64,000 nucleotides of DNA from an uncultured Pseudomonadales bacterium (GCA_951813295.1 CATOTI010000002.1:2924522-2988521), one strand, 5' to 3'. Numbered from the stretch's first letter, positions 29,351 through 39,805 are shown. Numbers and translations are program-made. The notes: generated from the sequence alone by a model not told the origin.

Positions 29351-30259
29351 TTAGTTTCGGCGGCGCTCGCGCAACAGGTTCGCCGGCGAGTACTGGTCGG
29401 TGAGGATGCGCTTGCCGGGGTCCCAGTCGATATCGGTCGTCAGGAACGGCGGGTAGTCCGTGATCGGCACTTCGTAACGCTCGAGGCGCTTGGACCAGCT
29501 TTCGGCGTTGGCGTTTAGGGTCTCCTGGCTCGGCAGCCCCGACTTGGTGGCGAAGATGATCCGGTTGGAGCTCGTCGGGTGTTTGAAGTTGAAGAACGGA
29601 CCGAACACGGCGCGGTAGGTTGTCGACTCGTGGTCGTAGAGCGCCGATGTGACGAACGTATTGGCCGCGACGACGCCATCGTCGCTCAGGAGCTCGCGGG
29701 TTTCTTCGAGGAATTCACGGGTCAGCAGATGCTCAGGAATGTAGTCGCCGTTGTATGCGTCGAGCACGATGAGGTCGTACTTACGGCCTTCGGTTAGCTT
29801 GCGCTTGATGAATACGCGCGCATCGCGGGGGGCGATCCGCATCGACGGTTTCGCGCGGAAGGCGAAATATTCTCGTGCGACGCGAATCACGGCTTCATCG
29901 ATCTCGACGATGTCGATGTCGACGTTCGGAATCAGCTCGTTGAAGGTTTTCGGCAACGTACCGCCACCGAGGCCGACGATGAGGATGGACTCCGGGTCAG
30001 GTTTCAGGAGCAGCGCGGCCATGGTCATTCGCGAGTAGGTGAAGACCAGACGATAGGGATCCGAGGGGTCACGGCAGGACTGGCTTCTCTGTGCCCGACG
30101 AACGCTGAACTGCAGGCAGATCCGATCGTTGTCCCGCGTGACGAGAATCGTCTGATAGAGGGATCGTTCGCGGTGCAGTACTTCGGCCGTTGCCGACGTG
30201 GTGAGGAGGGTCGTGACGCAAAGGGCGGCGAGCGCAGGGAGTAGTCGATGTTTCATCAT
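29351..30259 (-). CDS. Spermidine synthase-like protein with N-terminal signal peptide
   Basis: ILIVGLGGGTLPKTFNELIP...VDIVEIDEAVIRVAREYF...YDLIVLDAYNGDYIPEHLLTREF; MMKHRLLPALAALCVTTLLTTSATAEV. Confidence 0.8.
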   Translation of the reverse strand: MMKHRLLPALAALCVTTLLTTSATAEVLHRERSLYQTILVTRDNDRICLQFSVRRAQRSQSCRDPSDPYRLVFTYSRMTMAALLLKPDPESILIVGLGGGTLPKTFNELIPNVDIDIVEIDEAVIRVAREYFAFRAKPSMRIAPRDARVFIKRKLTEGRKYDLIVLDAYNGDYIPEHLLTREFLEETRELLSDDGVVAANTFVTSALYDHESTTYRAVFGPFFNFKHPTSSNRIIFATKSGLPSQETLNANAESWSKRLERYEVPITDYPPFLTTDIDWDPGKRILTDQYSPANLLRERRRN

Positions 30260-30897
30260 GTGTGGGCGTCTGCCGAAAGGGCACGCTCGGGTGCCTCGCG
30301 TGAAAATACGACGCCGGCCACACCCATCACGAGGAGTGTCGCCGCCAGGGAACTCACGATCGTGTCCACCTCGAACCAGAGAACGAAGTAGAAGCTCGTG
30401 GCGAGCGTGCCGAGGGCGCTCCCAAGCGTCGAGACGAAATAGAGGAGCCCGGCGATCCGCCCCGATTCTTCGCGTGTCTTGACGAGCAGACTCACTGAAT
30501 AGGGCGAGATCATGCCGAGAATGACCGTCGGGACGGTGAAGAGCAGGATGGCGGCACTCAGGCTGCCGAAGCGGGGATCTTCGATGCGCTCGAAGACGAA
30601 CTCCATGATGCCTTCGGATGCGAGTCCCAGCGGATAAAGCACGATGGCTGCGCCGATGAAAAGCGTAGAAAAACGTCGGAGGTTGGGATGGTTCAGCGAC
30701 CACCGCCCGCCCCAGAGATAGCCGAGGGACAACGACGCCATGAAGACCGTGATGATGCTGCCCCAGACGTAGATACTGCTGCCGAAGAATGGCGCGAGGA
30801 TTCGCCCGCCGAGTAGCTCGATCGACATGATCGTAAAGCCGCCGGTGAAGGCTAGGAGGAATATCACTGCGGTTCGCACGGTGGCGTGTCGCCTCAA
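30256..30897 (-). CDS. Membrane protein, transporter-like half of fused MFS/spermidine synthase family
   Basis: GGFTIMSIELLGGRILAPFFGSSIYVWGSIITVFMASLSLGYLWGG; several TMs; overlaps the downstream SpeE-like CDS by 4 bp. Confidence 0.8.
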   Translation of the reverse strand: MRRHATVRTAVIFLLAFTGGFTIMSIELLGGRILAPFFGSSIYVWGSIITVFMASLSLGYLWGGRWSLNHPNLRRFSTLFIGAAIVLYPLGLASEGIMEFVFERIEDPRFGSLSAAILLFTVPTVILGMISPYSVSLLVKTREESGRIAGLLYFVSTLGSALGTLATSFYFVLWFEVDTIVSSLAATLLVMGVAGVVFSREAPERALSADAHT

Positions 30898-31027
30898 ATC
30901 GGTTAATGGTTAAGTAGAACATGACCACGTGGCCGAGCCATATCGGTGAAGCCGCCCGAACGGCGCGCGGCAGCGATCTGTCCGGCAAAAACGTGGCTCG
31001 AGTAGGCCGATCAGCTTAGGAGAGCAA

Positions 31028-31855
31028 GTGGACGTTGGTATCACGATAAGGAACATGGGCGCGGCATCGACCCGCGAGGAGATGCTCGCGGCGGCGCTAG
31101 CGGCCGAGGCGGCCGGCTTCGAGTCGGCCTGGATCACCGACCACATTGCCATTCCGCCCGACGACGCGGAGGGTTCTGGTGGACGTTATGTCGATCCGCT
31201 GATCACGCTGGCGTGGCTTGCGGGTGCCACGACGCGGATCAAGCTCGGCACGGGCGTTCTGATCCTGCCTTACCGGGGCGCCCTTGCTACCGCCAAGCAG
31301 GTTGCGAGCCTGCAGGAACTTTCCGCCGAGCGGTTGTTACTCGGCGTTGGGATCGGTTGGATGGATGCGGAGTTTCGAGCGCTCGGTGTCGATCGCCACC
31401 AGCGAGGGCGCATCAGCGACGAAACGCTCGCCTTCATGCGCCGCTGTTTCGAGGATGACGTGGTCGAGGCGAATGGCCAGCCGTTCCTATTCAAGCCGCG
31501 ACCGCCGGCGCCGCCGATCTATATCGGCGGCGGTTTCCCGCATGCGTTGCGTCGCGCGGCACGTTACGGCGACGGTTGGCTGCCCATGCGGCTGACGCCG
31601 CAGAAGCTCGCCGAACGCCGCAAGGTTTATGCCCAGATGTGTGCTGAAGTCGGCCGTCCGGTCGGTGAGATCATCGCGATGGGTGGGGTCGATGCGTCTG
31701 ATCCGGATGCGGCGCGCGCGGCGCTCGAGGAGTTCGCGGAAGCGGGGGCGAGCCGTTTCGTGCTTGGCTTCCGTTACGCCTCGATCGATGCCTTCAAGGC
31801 GTCGATCGAGCCGTGGGTCGATCTACTGGAGGACGGCAGACTCGCGTCTGCCTGA
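31028..31855 (+). CDS. LLM-class (luciferase-like, possibly F420-dependent) oxidoreductase
   Basis: AAEAAGFESAWITDHIAIPP; IKLGTGVLILPYR; PPIYIGGGFPHALRRAARYGDGW; GTG start. Confidence 0.82.
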   Translation: MDVGITIRNMGAASTREEMLAAALAAEAAGFESAWITDHIAIPPDDAEGSGGRYVDPLITLAWLAGATTRIKLGTGVLILPYRGALATAKQVASLQELSAERLLLGVGIGWMDAEFRALGVDRHQRGRISDETLAFMRRCFEDDVVEANGQPFLFKPRPPAPPIYIGGGFPHALRRAARYGDGWLPMRLTPQKLAERRKVYAQMCAEVGRPVGEIIAMGGVDASDPDAARAALEEFAEAGASRFVLGFRYASIDAFKASIEPWVDLLEDGRLASA

Positions 31856-31872
31856 TCCTCATCGAAGGGCGT

Positions 31873-32643
31873 CTATTCTCCCTTCCAGTTCGGCGGACGT
31901 TTTTCGGAGAACGCGCGCGGACCCTCGACGTAGTCCTGGCTCTTCGACATCGCGCCGACCGAGTCGTAGCGCATCGTCATCGATTCTTCGAGCGACGCGA
32001 CGTCCAGGCTTCGATAGACGACGTCCTTGCTTGCGCGAATGGAGAGCGGCGCGCACTCGAGGGTCATCTGTACCCAACGGTGGGTCTCCTCCATCAGGTC
32101 GTCGTGCGGCACGACCTTGTTGACGAAGCCGAGTTCATAGCCTTCCGCCGCGGACACGTGACGACCCGTGAGAATCATGCCGAGGGCGCGTTTGGAGCCG
32201 ATCTGCCGTGGCAGGCGCTGCAAGCCGCCGGCGAGTGCCGCGAGTCCGACTTTGGGTTCCGGCAGGGCGAAGACGGCCTGGTCGGACGCAATGATGATGT
32301 CGCACGACAGCGCGATCTCGAAACCACCGCCCATCGCGACGCCGTTGACGGCCGCGTAGACAGGCTTGGTGAGATCGAAGCGTGACGAGAGCCCGCCGAA
32401 ACCGCGCGGCGTCGAAACGCGTTCACCGCCTTCGGCCTGATAGCGTAGATCGTTTCCCGCGCTGAAACCGCGACCCTCACCGGTGATGATGGCGACCCAC
32501 ATATCGGAATCGTTCGCGTACTCGTCGAAAACTTCACCGAGTTCGGCGTTCGCCGGCGGATGCAGGGCGTTGAGCCTTTCGGGCCGATTCAGCGTAACGG
32601 TGAAGACGTGGTTGGACTTGTCGACCTTGCAAAACTCAGTCAT
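31873..32643 (-). CDS. Enoyl-CoA hydratase/isomerase family protein
   Basis: AIITGEGRGFSAGNDLR; KPVYAAVNGVAMGGGFEIALSCDIIIAS. Confidence 0.88.
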   Translation of the reverse strand: MTEFCKVDKSNHVFTVTLNRPERLNALHPPANAELGEVFDEYANDSDMWVAIITGEGRGFSAGNDLRYQAEGGERVSTPRGFGGLSSRFDLTKPVYAAVNGVAMGGGFEIALSCDIIIASDQAVFALPEPKVGLAALAGGLQRLPRQIGSKRALGMILTGRHVSAAEGYELGFVNKVVPHDDLMEETHRWVQMTLECAPLSIRASKDVVYRSLDVASLEESMTMRYDSVGAMSKSQDYVEGPRAFSEKRPPNWKGE

Positions 32644-32793
32644 GTACCCCTCTCGAGTTTGAAACGGACTGTGATCGCCGATGTCGGGATCAAACAGCAC
32701 CAAGGTGATGATCGGTCGCGCGCCGAATGGCACGCGTTCCTACTTTAGGTTTGTCTACCCGGCGGACGAACGTCAAGGCGGGGAACACGTTTG

Positions 32794-33834
32794 ATGCTCG
32801 GGTGTCACAACCGGAATGACGACGGTGCGCCGGCTCATGCCGGTGTTTCGAGAATTCGTTTCCGCGCATCGCTTGCCCTGCTGGCTTTGATGGTACTAGC
32901 GGGCTGCGGGCTCGAGTCGATGACCGGGCGCGCGATGGGGACGACCTACTCGGTGCAAAGCCGATGCTGGTCGTTGCCGCGTGCCGAGCTCGCGGGTGTG
33001 ATCGAGCGGGTCGATGATCTGATGACGACCTACGATCCCTCGTCCGACGTCATGCGCCTGAACCGTGGTGGGGTAGGTGAATGGATCGAAGTCGATCCCG
33101 CCGTTGTCGAAGTACTCGACATGGCGCGCGCGGTTTCCGATTTCACGGCGGGCGCTTTCGACGTCACGGCGGGCCTGGTGAGCGCGCGGCTCGGCTTCGG
33201 CGCGATGGAGAACGATCTGGGCGCTTACACACGAGGTAGCTATCGCGACATTGAGACTCGCATCGAGGACAATCGCGCGTTCGCCCGTCGGACGCGTCAT
33301 GTCATGGTCGATCTCTCGGCGATCGCCAAAGGTTATGCGGTCGATCGGGCGGTTGTCGTGCTCGAGATGGCGTGCTCGTCGGGATTAGTGGAATTGGGTG
33401 GCGAGGTGCGTGCATTCGGAACGGGTGGCGAACGGCCCTGGCGTGTCGCGATCGAATCGATTGATCCACAAGCGATGACGGGAACCGTCTATTCGCTGAC
33501 GAACGGCGCGTTGGCAACGTCGGGTCACTACCGTCAGCGACGATCGGTCACGGCGGGGCCGGACGTGACGCATATCGTCGATCGAGATGATCGCGGCGAT
33601 ATCGGCGAGTTCGCCCAGATTACTGTCGTTGCGCGATCGGCGGCGGTCGCGGATGCCTTGGCGACGGCGCTCTATGCCATGCGAAACGATGCCGAGGCGT
33701 TTGCTCGTTCGGTCGGGCTGCCGGCTCGATTCGTCCCGGAGGGTGGTGGCGAAACGCGCGAAACGCCCGCTTTCCGATCGCTTCTCGCCCATTGTGAGGC
33801 CGAGGAGCCGTCGCCGCTCTGGTGTCGGAACTGA
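32794..33834 (+). CDS. apbE: FAD:protein FMN transferase ApbE
   Basis: GRAMGTTYSVQ; DLMTTYDPSSDVMRLNR; VDLSAIAKGYAVDRAV; lipobox LALLALMVLAGC. Confidence 0.88.
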   Translation: MLGCHNRNDDGAPAHAGVSRIRFRASLALLALMVLAGCGLESMTGRAMGTTYSVQSRCWSLPRAELAGVIERVDDLMTTYDPSSDVMRLNRGGVGEWIEVDPAVVEVLDMARAVSDFTAGAFDVTAGLVSARLGFGAMENDLGAYTRGSYRDIETRIEDNRAFARRTRHVMVDLSAIAKGYAVDRAVVVLEMACSSGLVELGGEVRAFGTGGERPWRVAIESIDPQAMTGTVYSLTNGALATSGHYRQRRSVTAGPDVTHIVDRDDRGDIGEFAQITVVARSAAVADALATALYAMRNDAEAFARSVGLPARFVPEGGGETRETPAFRSLLAHCEAEEPSPLWCRN

Positions 33835-35081
33835 TGTTTCGGCCGCTCGCGCTCAATGTCGGATTTCGTTACGCCGGTGCCCGGGCGAGTTTCACGTCGT
33901 TCGTGAGCGTGCTGGCCCTCACCGGCCTCGCGCTATCGGTCGCCGTGCTCGTGTTTGTCCAAGGCGTGGTTGCCGGGTTCGAGCGTGAACTCGAGGAGCG
34001 GATCCTGCGGGTTTTGCCGCATCTTTCCGTGACCGCCCGTGAGCTGGCGGCTCGGGATGCCGAGGAAGCTGGTGTTGATGAGGTCCTCGAGAAAGCTCGC
34101 GGGGTGCGCGCCATTGCGGGAATCGTCGAAGGGGCCGGACTTTTGTCGACGGGCACTCGCGTTGCTGGGGTAACGGTGGCCGGGATCGAGCCCGACGTCT
34201 ACGACGCTGTTTCGAGCGTCACGGCGTTCGTCGATCGCGATAGCGCCGGGTTCCTGCCGCTCGAGGATCGGAAATTCCGGATCTGGATCGGCGAAGCGGT
34301 GGCGCGACGTCTGGATCTTACGATCGGCGACTCGGTGTTTCTCGTGCTGCCCCAGGCCGCGGTGACGCCGGTGGGTGCGATCCCACGTGCGAAACGATTT
34401 GCTGTCACCGGTATTGTCGCGACGAAGTCGCAGTTGGATCAGACCGCGGGCTTCATTCACCTCGCCGACGCCGCGCGATTGTTCAGAACCGGTGGCCGGG
34501 TACCGACTTACCACGTCGCCCTCGACGATCCACTCCGCGCCCTTTCCTATGCGTGGGACATCCGCTCTCTCGTCGGTGGGCATCGATTTCGAGTCGACAC
34601 CTGGCATCGCTGGTTCGGTGATCTCTATCGTGTGATCCAGGTAACCAAGAACATGCTCTTTTTGTTGTTGTCCCTGCTGGTCGGTGTTGCCGCGTTCAAT
34701 CTGGTCTCGAGTCTGGTCATGGTGGTAAACGGTCGGCGAGATGACGTTGCGATTCTCCGGACGATGGGTGGCGAGGGCGGTTTCATCGTGCGGGTGTTCC
34801 TCGTGCTCGGGCTCGTGATCAGCGTCACGGGCGTGGCGGCGGGGCTCGCGGTCGGCGTTGGTCTCGGGCTTGTTGCCGAGTCTGCTTTCCCGTGGCTCGA
34901 AGCAACGCTCGGCACGGATCTGATGGGGGAGTATCTGATCACCGAACTTCCGGTCGATTTTCTAATCATGGATTTATTGCGGGTGGGCGGAATGGCCATT
35001 GGCCTTGCAACGCTCGCGAGCATTTACCCGGCGTGGCGCGCGGCCCGCCTCGAACCCGCGCAGGTGCTCCGGTATGAGTGA
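33822..35081 (+). CDS. lolC: Lipoprotein-releasing ABC transporter permease (LolC/LolE family)
   Basis: N-terminal NVGFRYAGAR...FTSFVSVLALTGLALSVAVL; C-terminal FtsX-type TMs; VNGRRDDVAILRTMGG. Confidence 0.85.
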   Translation: MSELMFRPLALNVGFRYAGARASFTSFVSVLALTGLALSVAVLVFVQGVVAGFERELEERILRVLPHLSVTARELAARDAEEAGVDEVLEKARGVRAIAGIVEGAGLLSTGTRVAGVTVAGIEPDVYDAVSSVTAFVDRDSAGFLPLEDRKFRIWIGEAVARRLDLTIGDSVFLVLPQAAVTPVGAIPRAKRFAVTGIVATKSQLDQTAGFIHLADAARLFRTGGRVPTYHVALDDPLRALSYAWDIRSLVGGHRFRVDTWHRWFGDLYRVIQVTKNMLFLLLSLLVGVAAFNLVSSLVMVVNGRRDDVAILRTMGGEGGFIVRVFLVLGLVISVTGVAAGLAVGVGLGLVAESAFPWLEATLGTDLMGEYLITELPVDFLIMDLLRVGGMAIGLATLASIYPAWRAARLEPAQVLRYE

Positions 35082-35775
35082 ATCGCACGTTCCTGCCGCG
35101 CTATCGGCGCGGGGAATCTCGAAGGGCTACCGCGAAGGGCGTTCGCGTCTGACGGTTCTGGACGGGCTCGAGCTGGAGGTCGGTTTGGGTGAACGCGTCG
35201 CGATCGTGGGTCGGTCCGGAGCTGGTAAAAGCACGCTCCTGCACATCCTGGCCGGTTTGCTCGATCCTGACGAAGGGCGCGTCGACGTCATGGGTGGGCA
35301 GCTTTCCAACGTGAGTTCCGCCAAACGCGCGAGCATCCGCAATCAGCACATGGGATTCGTCTATCAGTTCCATCACCTGCTCCCGGAGTTCAGCGCTCGC
35401 GAGAACATCGCGATGCCGCTGCTTCTCGCCGGCGCGGACGTCGCGGAAGCAACGCGACGCGCGGACGAACTCCTCGCCGCGGTCGATCTCGACGATCGGT
35501 CCGACCACCAGCCGCATGAGCTTTCAGGCGGCGAACGCCAGCGTGTCTCCGTCGCCCGCGCCGTGGCCGCGCGACCGGCCGTCGTGCTCGCCGACGAGCC
35601 GACGGGCAATCTCGACAGCGAGAACGCCGCGCTCGTATTCAAGCTCTTGACGGAACTCGGTCAGTCGAACGACTCGGCCTTGATCGTCGTGACGCACGAT
35701 CAAGGCATCGCGGATGAGATGAACCGCCGCTTGGTGCTCGAGGGAGGGGTTTTGCGTGATCTGGAGCGGGGCTAG
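35074..35775 (+). CDS. lolD: Lipoprotein-releasing system ATP-binding protein LolD
   Basis: VGRSGAGKSTLLHILAGL; LSGGERQRVSVARA; VVLADEPTGNLD. Confidence 0.92.
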   Translation: MSESHVPAALSARGISKGYREGRSRLTVLDGLELEVGLGERVAIVGRSGAGKSTLLHILAGLLDPDEGRVDVMGGQLSNVSSAKRASIRNQHMGFVYQFHHLLPEFSARENIAMPLLLAGADVAEATRRADELLAAVDLDDRSDHQPHELSGGERQRVSVARAVAARPAVVLADEPTGNLDSENAALVFKLLTELGQSNDSALIVVTHDQGIADEMNRRLVLEGGVLRDLERG

Positions 35776-36970
35776 TCGATACTGGTCGTTGTGGATCGCA
35801 CTGCGGTTTCTCGTCAGCCGCCGGCGTGGCTATGCGGGCTTCATCAACTGGGTGTCGTTCATCGGGCTCGCCCTCGGTGTTCTGATCCTCACCGTGGTCG
35901 TCAGCGTCATGAATGGCTTCAACGGTGAGCTGAATACCCGCCTGCTGACGTTCGCGCCTCACGCCACGGTCCTCGGTCGCGACGGGGTCGCTCCCATCGA
36001 AGGTGTCTTGGGGGCAACGCGCCATTTTCGCGGTGAGGCGATGATTCTCCGTGGCGGCGCAGTCAACCCGCTGGTGATCGTCGGCGTCGAATCGAAAACC
36101 CTCGACGTGCTGCCTGGGATCGTCGCGACCACGGTTGCGGGTGACATGCGCCACCTGTTCGATCCTGCGGCGACGGCCCGGCCGATCGTCCTCGGCGCGC
36201 CGCTCGCGAGATCCCTCGCGCTTTACGTGGGTGATTCCGTGACACTTGTCTTCTCGGCACCGCGTCCGCTTGGTATCGAGCCGCGATTCCTGCGTTTCGA
36301 GTTGGTGGCGACCTTCGAGGTCGGTGCCGAGCCCGATCAGACGATGGCCCTTTTTCCGGTCGATCTCGTCGGCGAACTCGGGCTCGAAGCCGGTGGTGTT
36401 CTAGGCCTCAGGCTCACTGTTGAAGAACCGCTCGCGATCGAAGATCTCCGGGACGGCATCGAGGCGACGCTCGAGGGCGGGTCGGTGACGTTCTGGACCG
36501 ACGAATACGGGTCACTCTTTCGCGCGATCCTGATCGAGAAGGTCATCATGTTCGTGCTGCTCGGACTCATCGTCGCGATCGCGGCCTTCAACGTCGTGGC
36601 GGCGCAGATGATGCTCGTCAACGACAAGCGTCGCGATGTCGCCATTCTGATCACGATGGGGGTCGACCGTCGCGCGTTGCTGCGTGCGTTTCTGCTGCAA
36701 GGTTCGTTGGTCTCGGGGTTGGGCGTCCTGGTCGGCCTGCTGGGCGGAATCCTGATCGCAATGAACGCCGACGCCGTGTTGTCCGTCATAGAAGGGGCGC
36801 TCGGGGCAAGCATCATCGATGGGACCTACTTCGCGTCGATTCCGTCGGAGATTCGCTGGCAGGACCTCGTCACCATCGTCCTGCTGTCGATCGCCCTCAC
36901 GGGGATTGCGATCGTCCGTCCCGCGCGGCGCGCCGCGGGTGCCAATCCCGCCGAATCGCTACATCTCTGA
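35756..36970 (+). CDS. lolE: Lipoprotein-releasing ABC transporter permease (LolC/LolE family)
   Basis: ALRFLVSRRRGYAGFINWVSFIGLALGVLILTVVVSVMNGF; follows lolD. Confidence 0.85.
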   Translation: MIWSGASRYWSLWIALRFLVSRRRGYAGFINWVSFIGLALGVLILTVVVSVMNGFNGELNTRLLTFAPHATVLGRDGVAPIEGVLGATRHFRGEAMILRGGAVNPLVIVGVESKTLDVLPGIVATTVAGDMRHLFDPAATARPIVLGAPLARSLALYVGDSVTLVFSAPRPLGIEPRFLRFELVATFEVGAEPDQTMALFPVDLVGELGLEAGGVLGLRLTVEEPLAIEDLRDGIEATLEGGSVTFWTDEYGSLFRAILIEKVIMFVLLGLIVAIAAFNVVAAQMMLVNDKRRDVAILITMGVDRRALLRAFLLQGSLVSGLGVLVGLLGGILIAMNADAVLSVIEGALGASIIDGTYFASIPSEIRWQDLVTIVLLSIALTGIAIVRPARRAAGANPAESLHL

Positions 36971-37501
36971 GACGGTGCGGCGTGCCATCCGCCGCCGTTT
37001 GCGGCGTTCTCGCCAACGTCGCACCACTCGCATACGCCAGCCCAGTCGTGCCCCGATATAGGCCGTGACGCCGGAGACCCATCCGCAGACGAGCGAGCCG
37101 ACGAGCAATGGCCACCAGATCGAGCCGAGTTGCGAGCCGAGCCATGCCCACGAGAGCTCGACGTGATCGACCGACACCTCTGTGTCGAGAAACCACGCTC
37201 CCAGGCGGTACGCGAAGAAGAACATGGGCCCCATCGTGATGGGGTTCGTGATGAAGACGAGCCCCACCGAGATCGGCAAATGGACCCGTACGGACAACGC
37301 GATGACGGCCGCGACGAGGGTCTGCATCGGGATCGGTAACCACGCGCAGAAGAGCCCCACGAAGAAAGCACCGCTCAGCGAGCGTCGGTGCAGATGCCAC
37401 AAATCCTCGTCGAGTAGGCGATGTCGCAACGGTCCGAGGATGCGTTGCCTACGAACCCAATCTCTAGTTGGTAGGTATCGCTTGTACCAGGGCGCTGCCA
37501 T
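36959..37501 (-). CDS. DUF2062 domain membrane protein
   Basis: GLFCAWLPIPMQTLVAAVIAL...FITNPITMGPMFFFAY. Confidence 0.85.
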   Translation of the reverse strand: MAAPWYKRYLPTRDWVRRQRILGPLRHRLLDEDLWHLHRRSLSGAFFVGLFCAWLPIPMQTLVAAVIALSVRVHLPISVGLVFITNPITMGPMFFFAYRLGAWFLDTEVSVDHVELSWAWLGSQLGSIWWPLLVGSLVCGWVSGVTAYIGARLGWRMRVVRRWRERRKRRRMARRTVSEM

Positions 37502-37527
37502 AACGGCATTATGCCGATGGAACGACC

Positions 37528-39777
37528 GTGCGCGGTCCGCTTGTAGGATTTTGTTGTGGGGTCGTGCTCGCCCACGCGGCCCCGCCCCTGTGGCCGCTCG
37601 TCGTGCTCGCCACCGGTTTTGGGGTGATCGCCTGCCTCATCGATTTGATGAGATCGATCGGTGTCGGGCTCCTCGGCTTCGCCTATGCGGCCTCGGCTCT
37701 CGCGACACCCGCGCTTTGTGACGGCGATGTCCGAGCATCGGGCTGGGTCGCGTCCATCGTCGCGAACACGGAGCTTGGCCAGCGTTTCCTTTTCGAGTTA
37801 GACGACCCGAAAGACGGTTGTCGACGGGTGCGGCTGAGCTACTACGGCGCGAAAGAGGTCCGCGCGGGCGACCGACTGGACGTCCGCGCCCGGCTCCGTC
37901 CCGCGCGCGGGCTCGCCAATCCTGCCGGCTTCGACATGGAGCGCTGGTACCGCGCGGTGAGAATCGATGGCGTCGGCACGCTCGACGCATTCGAGCTTGA
38001 GCGTCGAGGTCGGGCGGAGCGATCGATCGAGGGAATCCGTCGGTCGGTGTTGAATCTGCGTGAGGATCTCGCGCGCGAAATCGATCGAAAGCCTCTCGTC
38101 CACGGTGACGTGATCAAGGCGGTGGCGCTCGGTGACGACAGCGACCTCGACATCGACACGCGTGAACGCTTCCGCGGCGCGGGCGCGATCCACCTGCTCG
38201 TCGTGTCGGGGCTTCATATCGCGGTCGTGGCGACGCTCGGTTTCGCGTTGGCGAGACCGTTTGCGACGGTCACAGCTCTCCATCCGGCGTATCTCGGTAT
38301 CGCCGCGGCCGCGTTGATCGCGGGCGCCTACGTCGTCCTGGCGGGTTCGGGTTTGCCCATCGTGCGGGCCTACGTCATGACCGTCATCGTCCTCATCGGT
38401 CTTGTTGCCAGACGGCGACTGGATGGCCCGAGTGTGCTGGTGACTGCGTGTGCGGCTGTATTTCTGATCGATCCCCTGGCGGTCCTCGACATCGGGTTCT
38501 GGCTCTCCTTCGGTGCCGTGGCTTGCCTCACCGTCTATTTTCGACCGCGTATCGAGCCTGTCGGCGGCATTGGTGGTGCCTGGCGCGGTCAGTTCGTGAT
38601 GTCGGTCGCGTTCGTGCCGTGTTCCGCGTTTCTGCTCGGTGTTTTTGCGCCGCTCTCCTTCATCGGCAATCTCGTGCTGGTGCCGCTCGTGTCGCTCGTG
38701 GTCGTGCCGCTGGCGCTCGTTGGCGTCGTTGCAATGCCTTGGGCGATCGGCGATGTGGCGCTCGGCGCCGCCGATTTTTCGATTGCGATCGCCGTTGTCG
38801 TGCTGGGATGGTTCGAGGCCGTCGATCTCGCGAGAGTCGGCGGAAATCCGGTCGCTCCCGTGGCGGTTGCGGTCGGTGTTGTGCTCTTGCTTGCCCCGGT
38901 ATCTCGTGCGACTCGAGCCCTCGTCGCCCTGTCGATCGTCGCGCTACTCTTTTCTCATCGTGCGACGGTCGTGCCGGACGGGCAGTTTCGAGTGCACGTG
39001 CTCGACGTTGGCCAGGGTCTCTCGGTCGTCGTTGAAACTCGCCGGAACGCGCTCCTCTACGATGCGGGCGCGAGTTTTCGGGGCGGCGGTGACATGGCCG
39101 ACTTCGCGGTCCTTCCGGCGCTAAACGCGATCGACGTACCGCCGCTCGATGCGTTCGTCCTGAGCCATGACGACGACGACCACGCGGGTGGTGCGCCCCG
39201 CCTTCTTCAGCAACTCGATGTCGCGCGGTTCGTAACCGGTCGCGAGTCGGTCTTTCGGACCCTCGGGGCGTCGCGATGTCGTCGCGGCGAGAGCTGGACG
39301 ATCGACGGCGTCGTCGTTCGGATCGTCCATGACGGCGCGGGCGCGGGGACGTCGAACGACGAGTCGTGTGTTTTGCTGGTGACCAGTGCCGATGGTCAGG
39401 GCGTGCTGTTGCCGGGCGACGTGGAGCAGGGGGGTGAGCGTCGTTTGACAGCGGCTCTCGACGCGGCCGGTGTCGGCACCGTGACCTTGCTCGTGATGCC
39501 CCACCACGGCAGTCGGACGTCGTCGAGCGAGCCGTTCGTTGCTCGTACGCGTCCGCGTATCGCCCTGGCCGCCGCCGGTTTTCGCAATCGCTTCGGTCAC
39601 CCGCACGCCAAGGTGGTCGACCGGTTTGCACGGATGGGCGCGCACGTGATCGATACGGCACAAACCGGTGCCGTGACCTGGCGATCGGATCAGCCGGGGC
39701 GCGTCGCGATCGCTCGATGTTCTGAAGCCCCGCATTGGCGCCGGGGCCGCCTCGCGCTGCCTTGTACATACGATTGA
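37528..39777 (+). CDS. comEC: DNA internalization-related competence protein ComEC/Rec2
   Basis: HLLVVSGLHIAVVATLGFAL; C-terminal metallo-beta-lactamase HVLDVGQGLSVVVET...LSHDDDDHAGG...MPHHGSRTSSSEPF; GTG start. Confidence 0.92.
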   Translation: MRGPLVGFCCGVVLAHAAPPLWPLVVLATGFGVIACLIDLMRSIGVGLLGFAYAASALATPALCDGDVRASGWVASIVANTELGQRFLFELDDPKDGCRRVRLSYYGAKEVRAGDRLDVRARLRPARGLANPAGFDMERWYRAVRIDGVGTLDAFELERRGRAERSIEGIRRSVLNLREDLAREIDRKPLVHGDVIKAVALGDDSDLDIDTRERFRGAGAIHLLVVSGLHIAVVATLGFALARPFATVTALHPAYLGIAAAALIAGAYVVLAGSGLPIVRAYVMTVIVLIGLVARRRLDGPSVLVTACAAVFLIDPLAVLDIGFWLSFGAVACLTVYFRPRIEPVGGIGGAWRGQFVMSVAFVPCSAFLLGVFAPLSFIGNLVLVPLVSLVVVPLALVGVVAMPWAIGDVALGAADFSIAIAVVVLGWFEAVDLARVGGNPVAPVAVAVGVVLLLAPVSRATRALVALSIVALLFSHRATVVPDGQFRVHVLDVGQGLSVVVETRRNALLYDAGASFRGGGDMADFAVLPALNAIDVPPLDAFVLSHDDDDHAGGAPRLLQQLDVARFVTGRESVFRTLGASRCRRGESWTIDGVVVRIVHDGAGAGTSNDESCVLLVTSADGQGVLLPGDVEQGGERRLTAALDAAGVGTVTLLVMPHHGSRTSSSEPFVARTRPRIALAAAGFRNRFGHPHAKVVDRFARMGAHVIDTAQTGAVTWRSDQPGRVAIARCSEAPHWRRGRLALPCTYD

Positions 39778-39779
39778 GG

Positions 39780-39805
39780 TTTGAAAAACGCCGCTGCGGC
39801 CCAAC
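39780..39805 (+). promoter_or_regulatory. Candidate sigma-32 (heat-shock) promoter of clpB
   Basis: TTTGAAA-N13-CCCAAC, similar to CTTGAAA-N13-15-CCCCATNT, 38-63 bp upstream of the clpB ATG. Confidence 0.45.
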
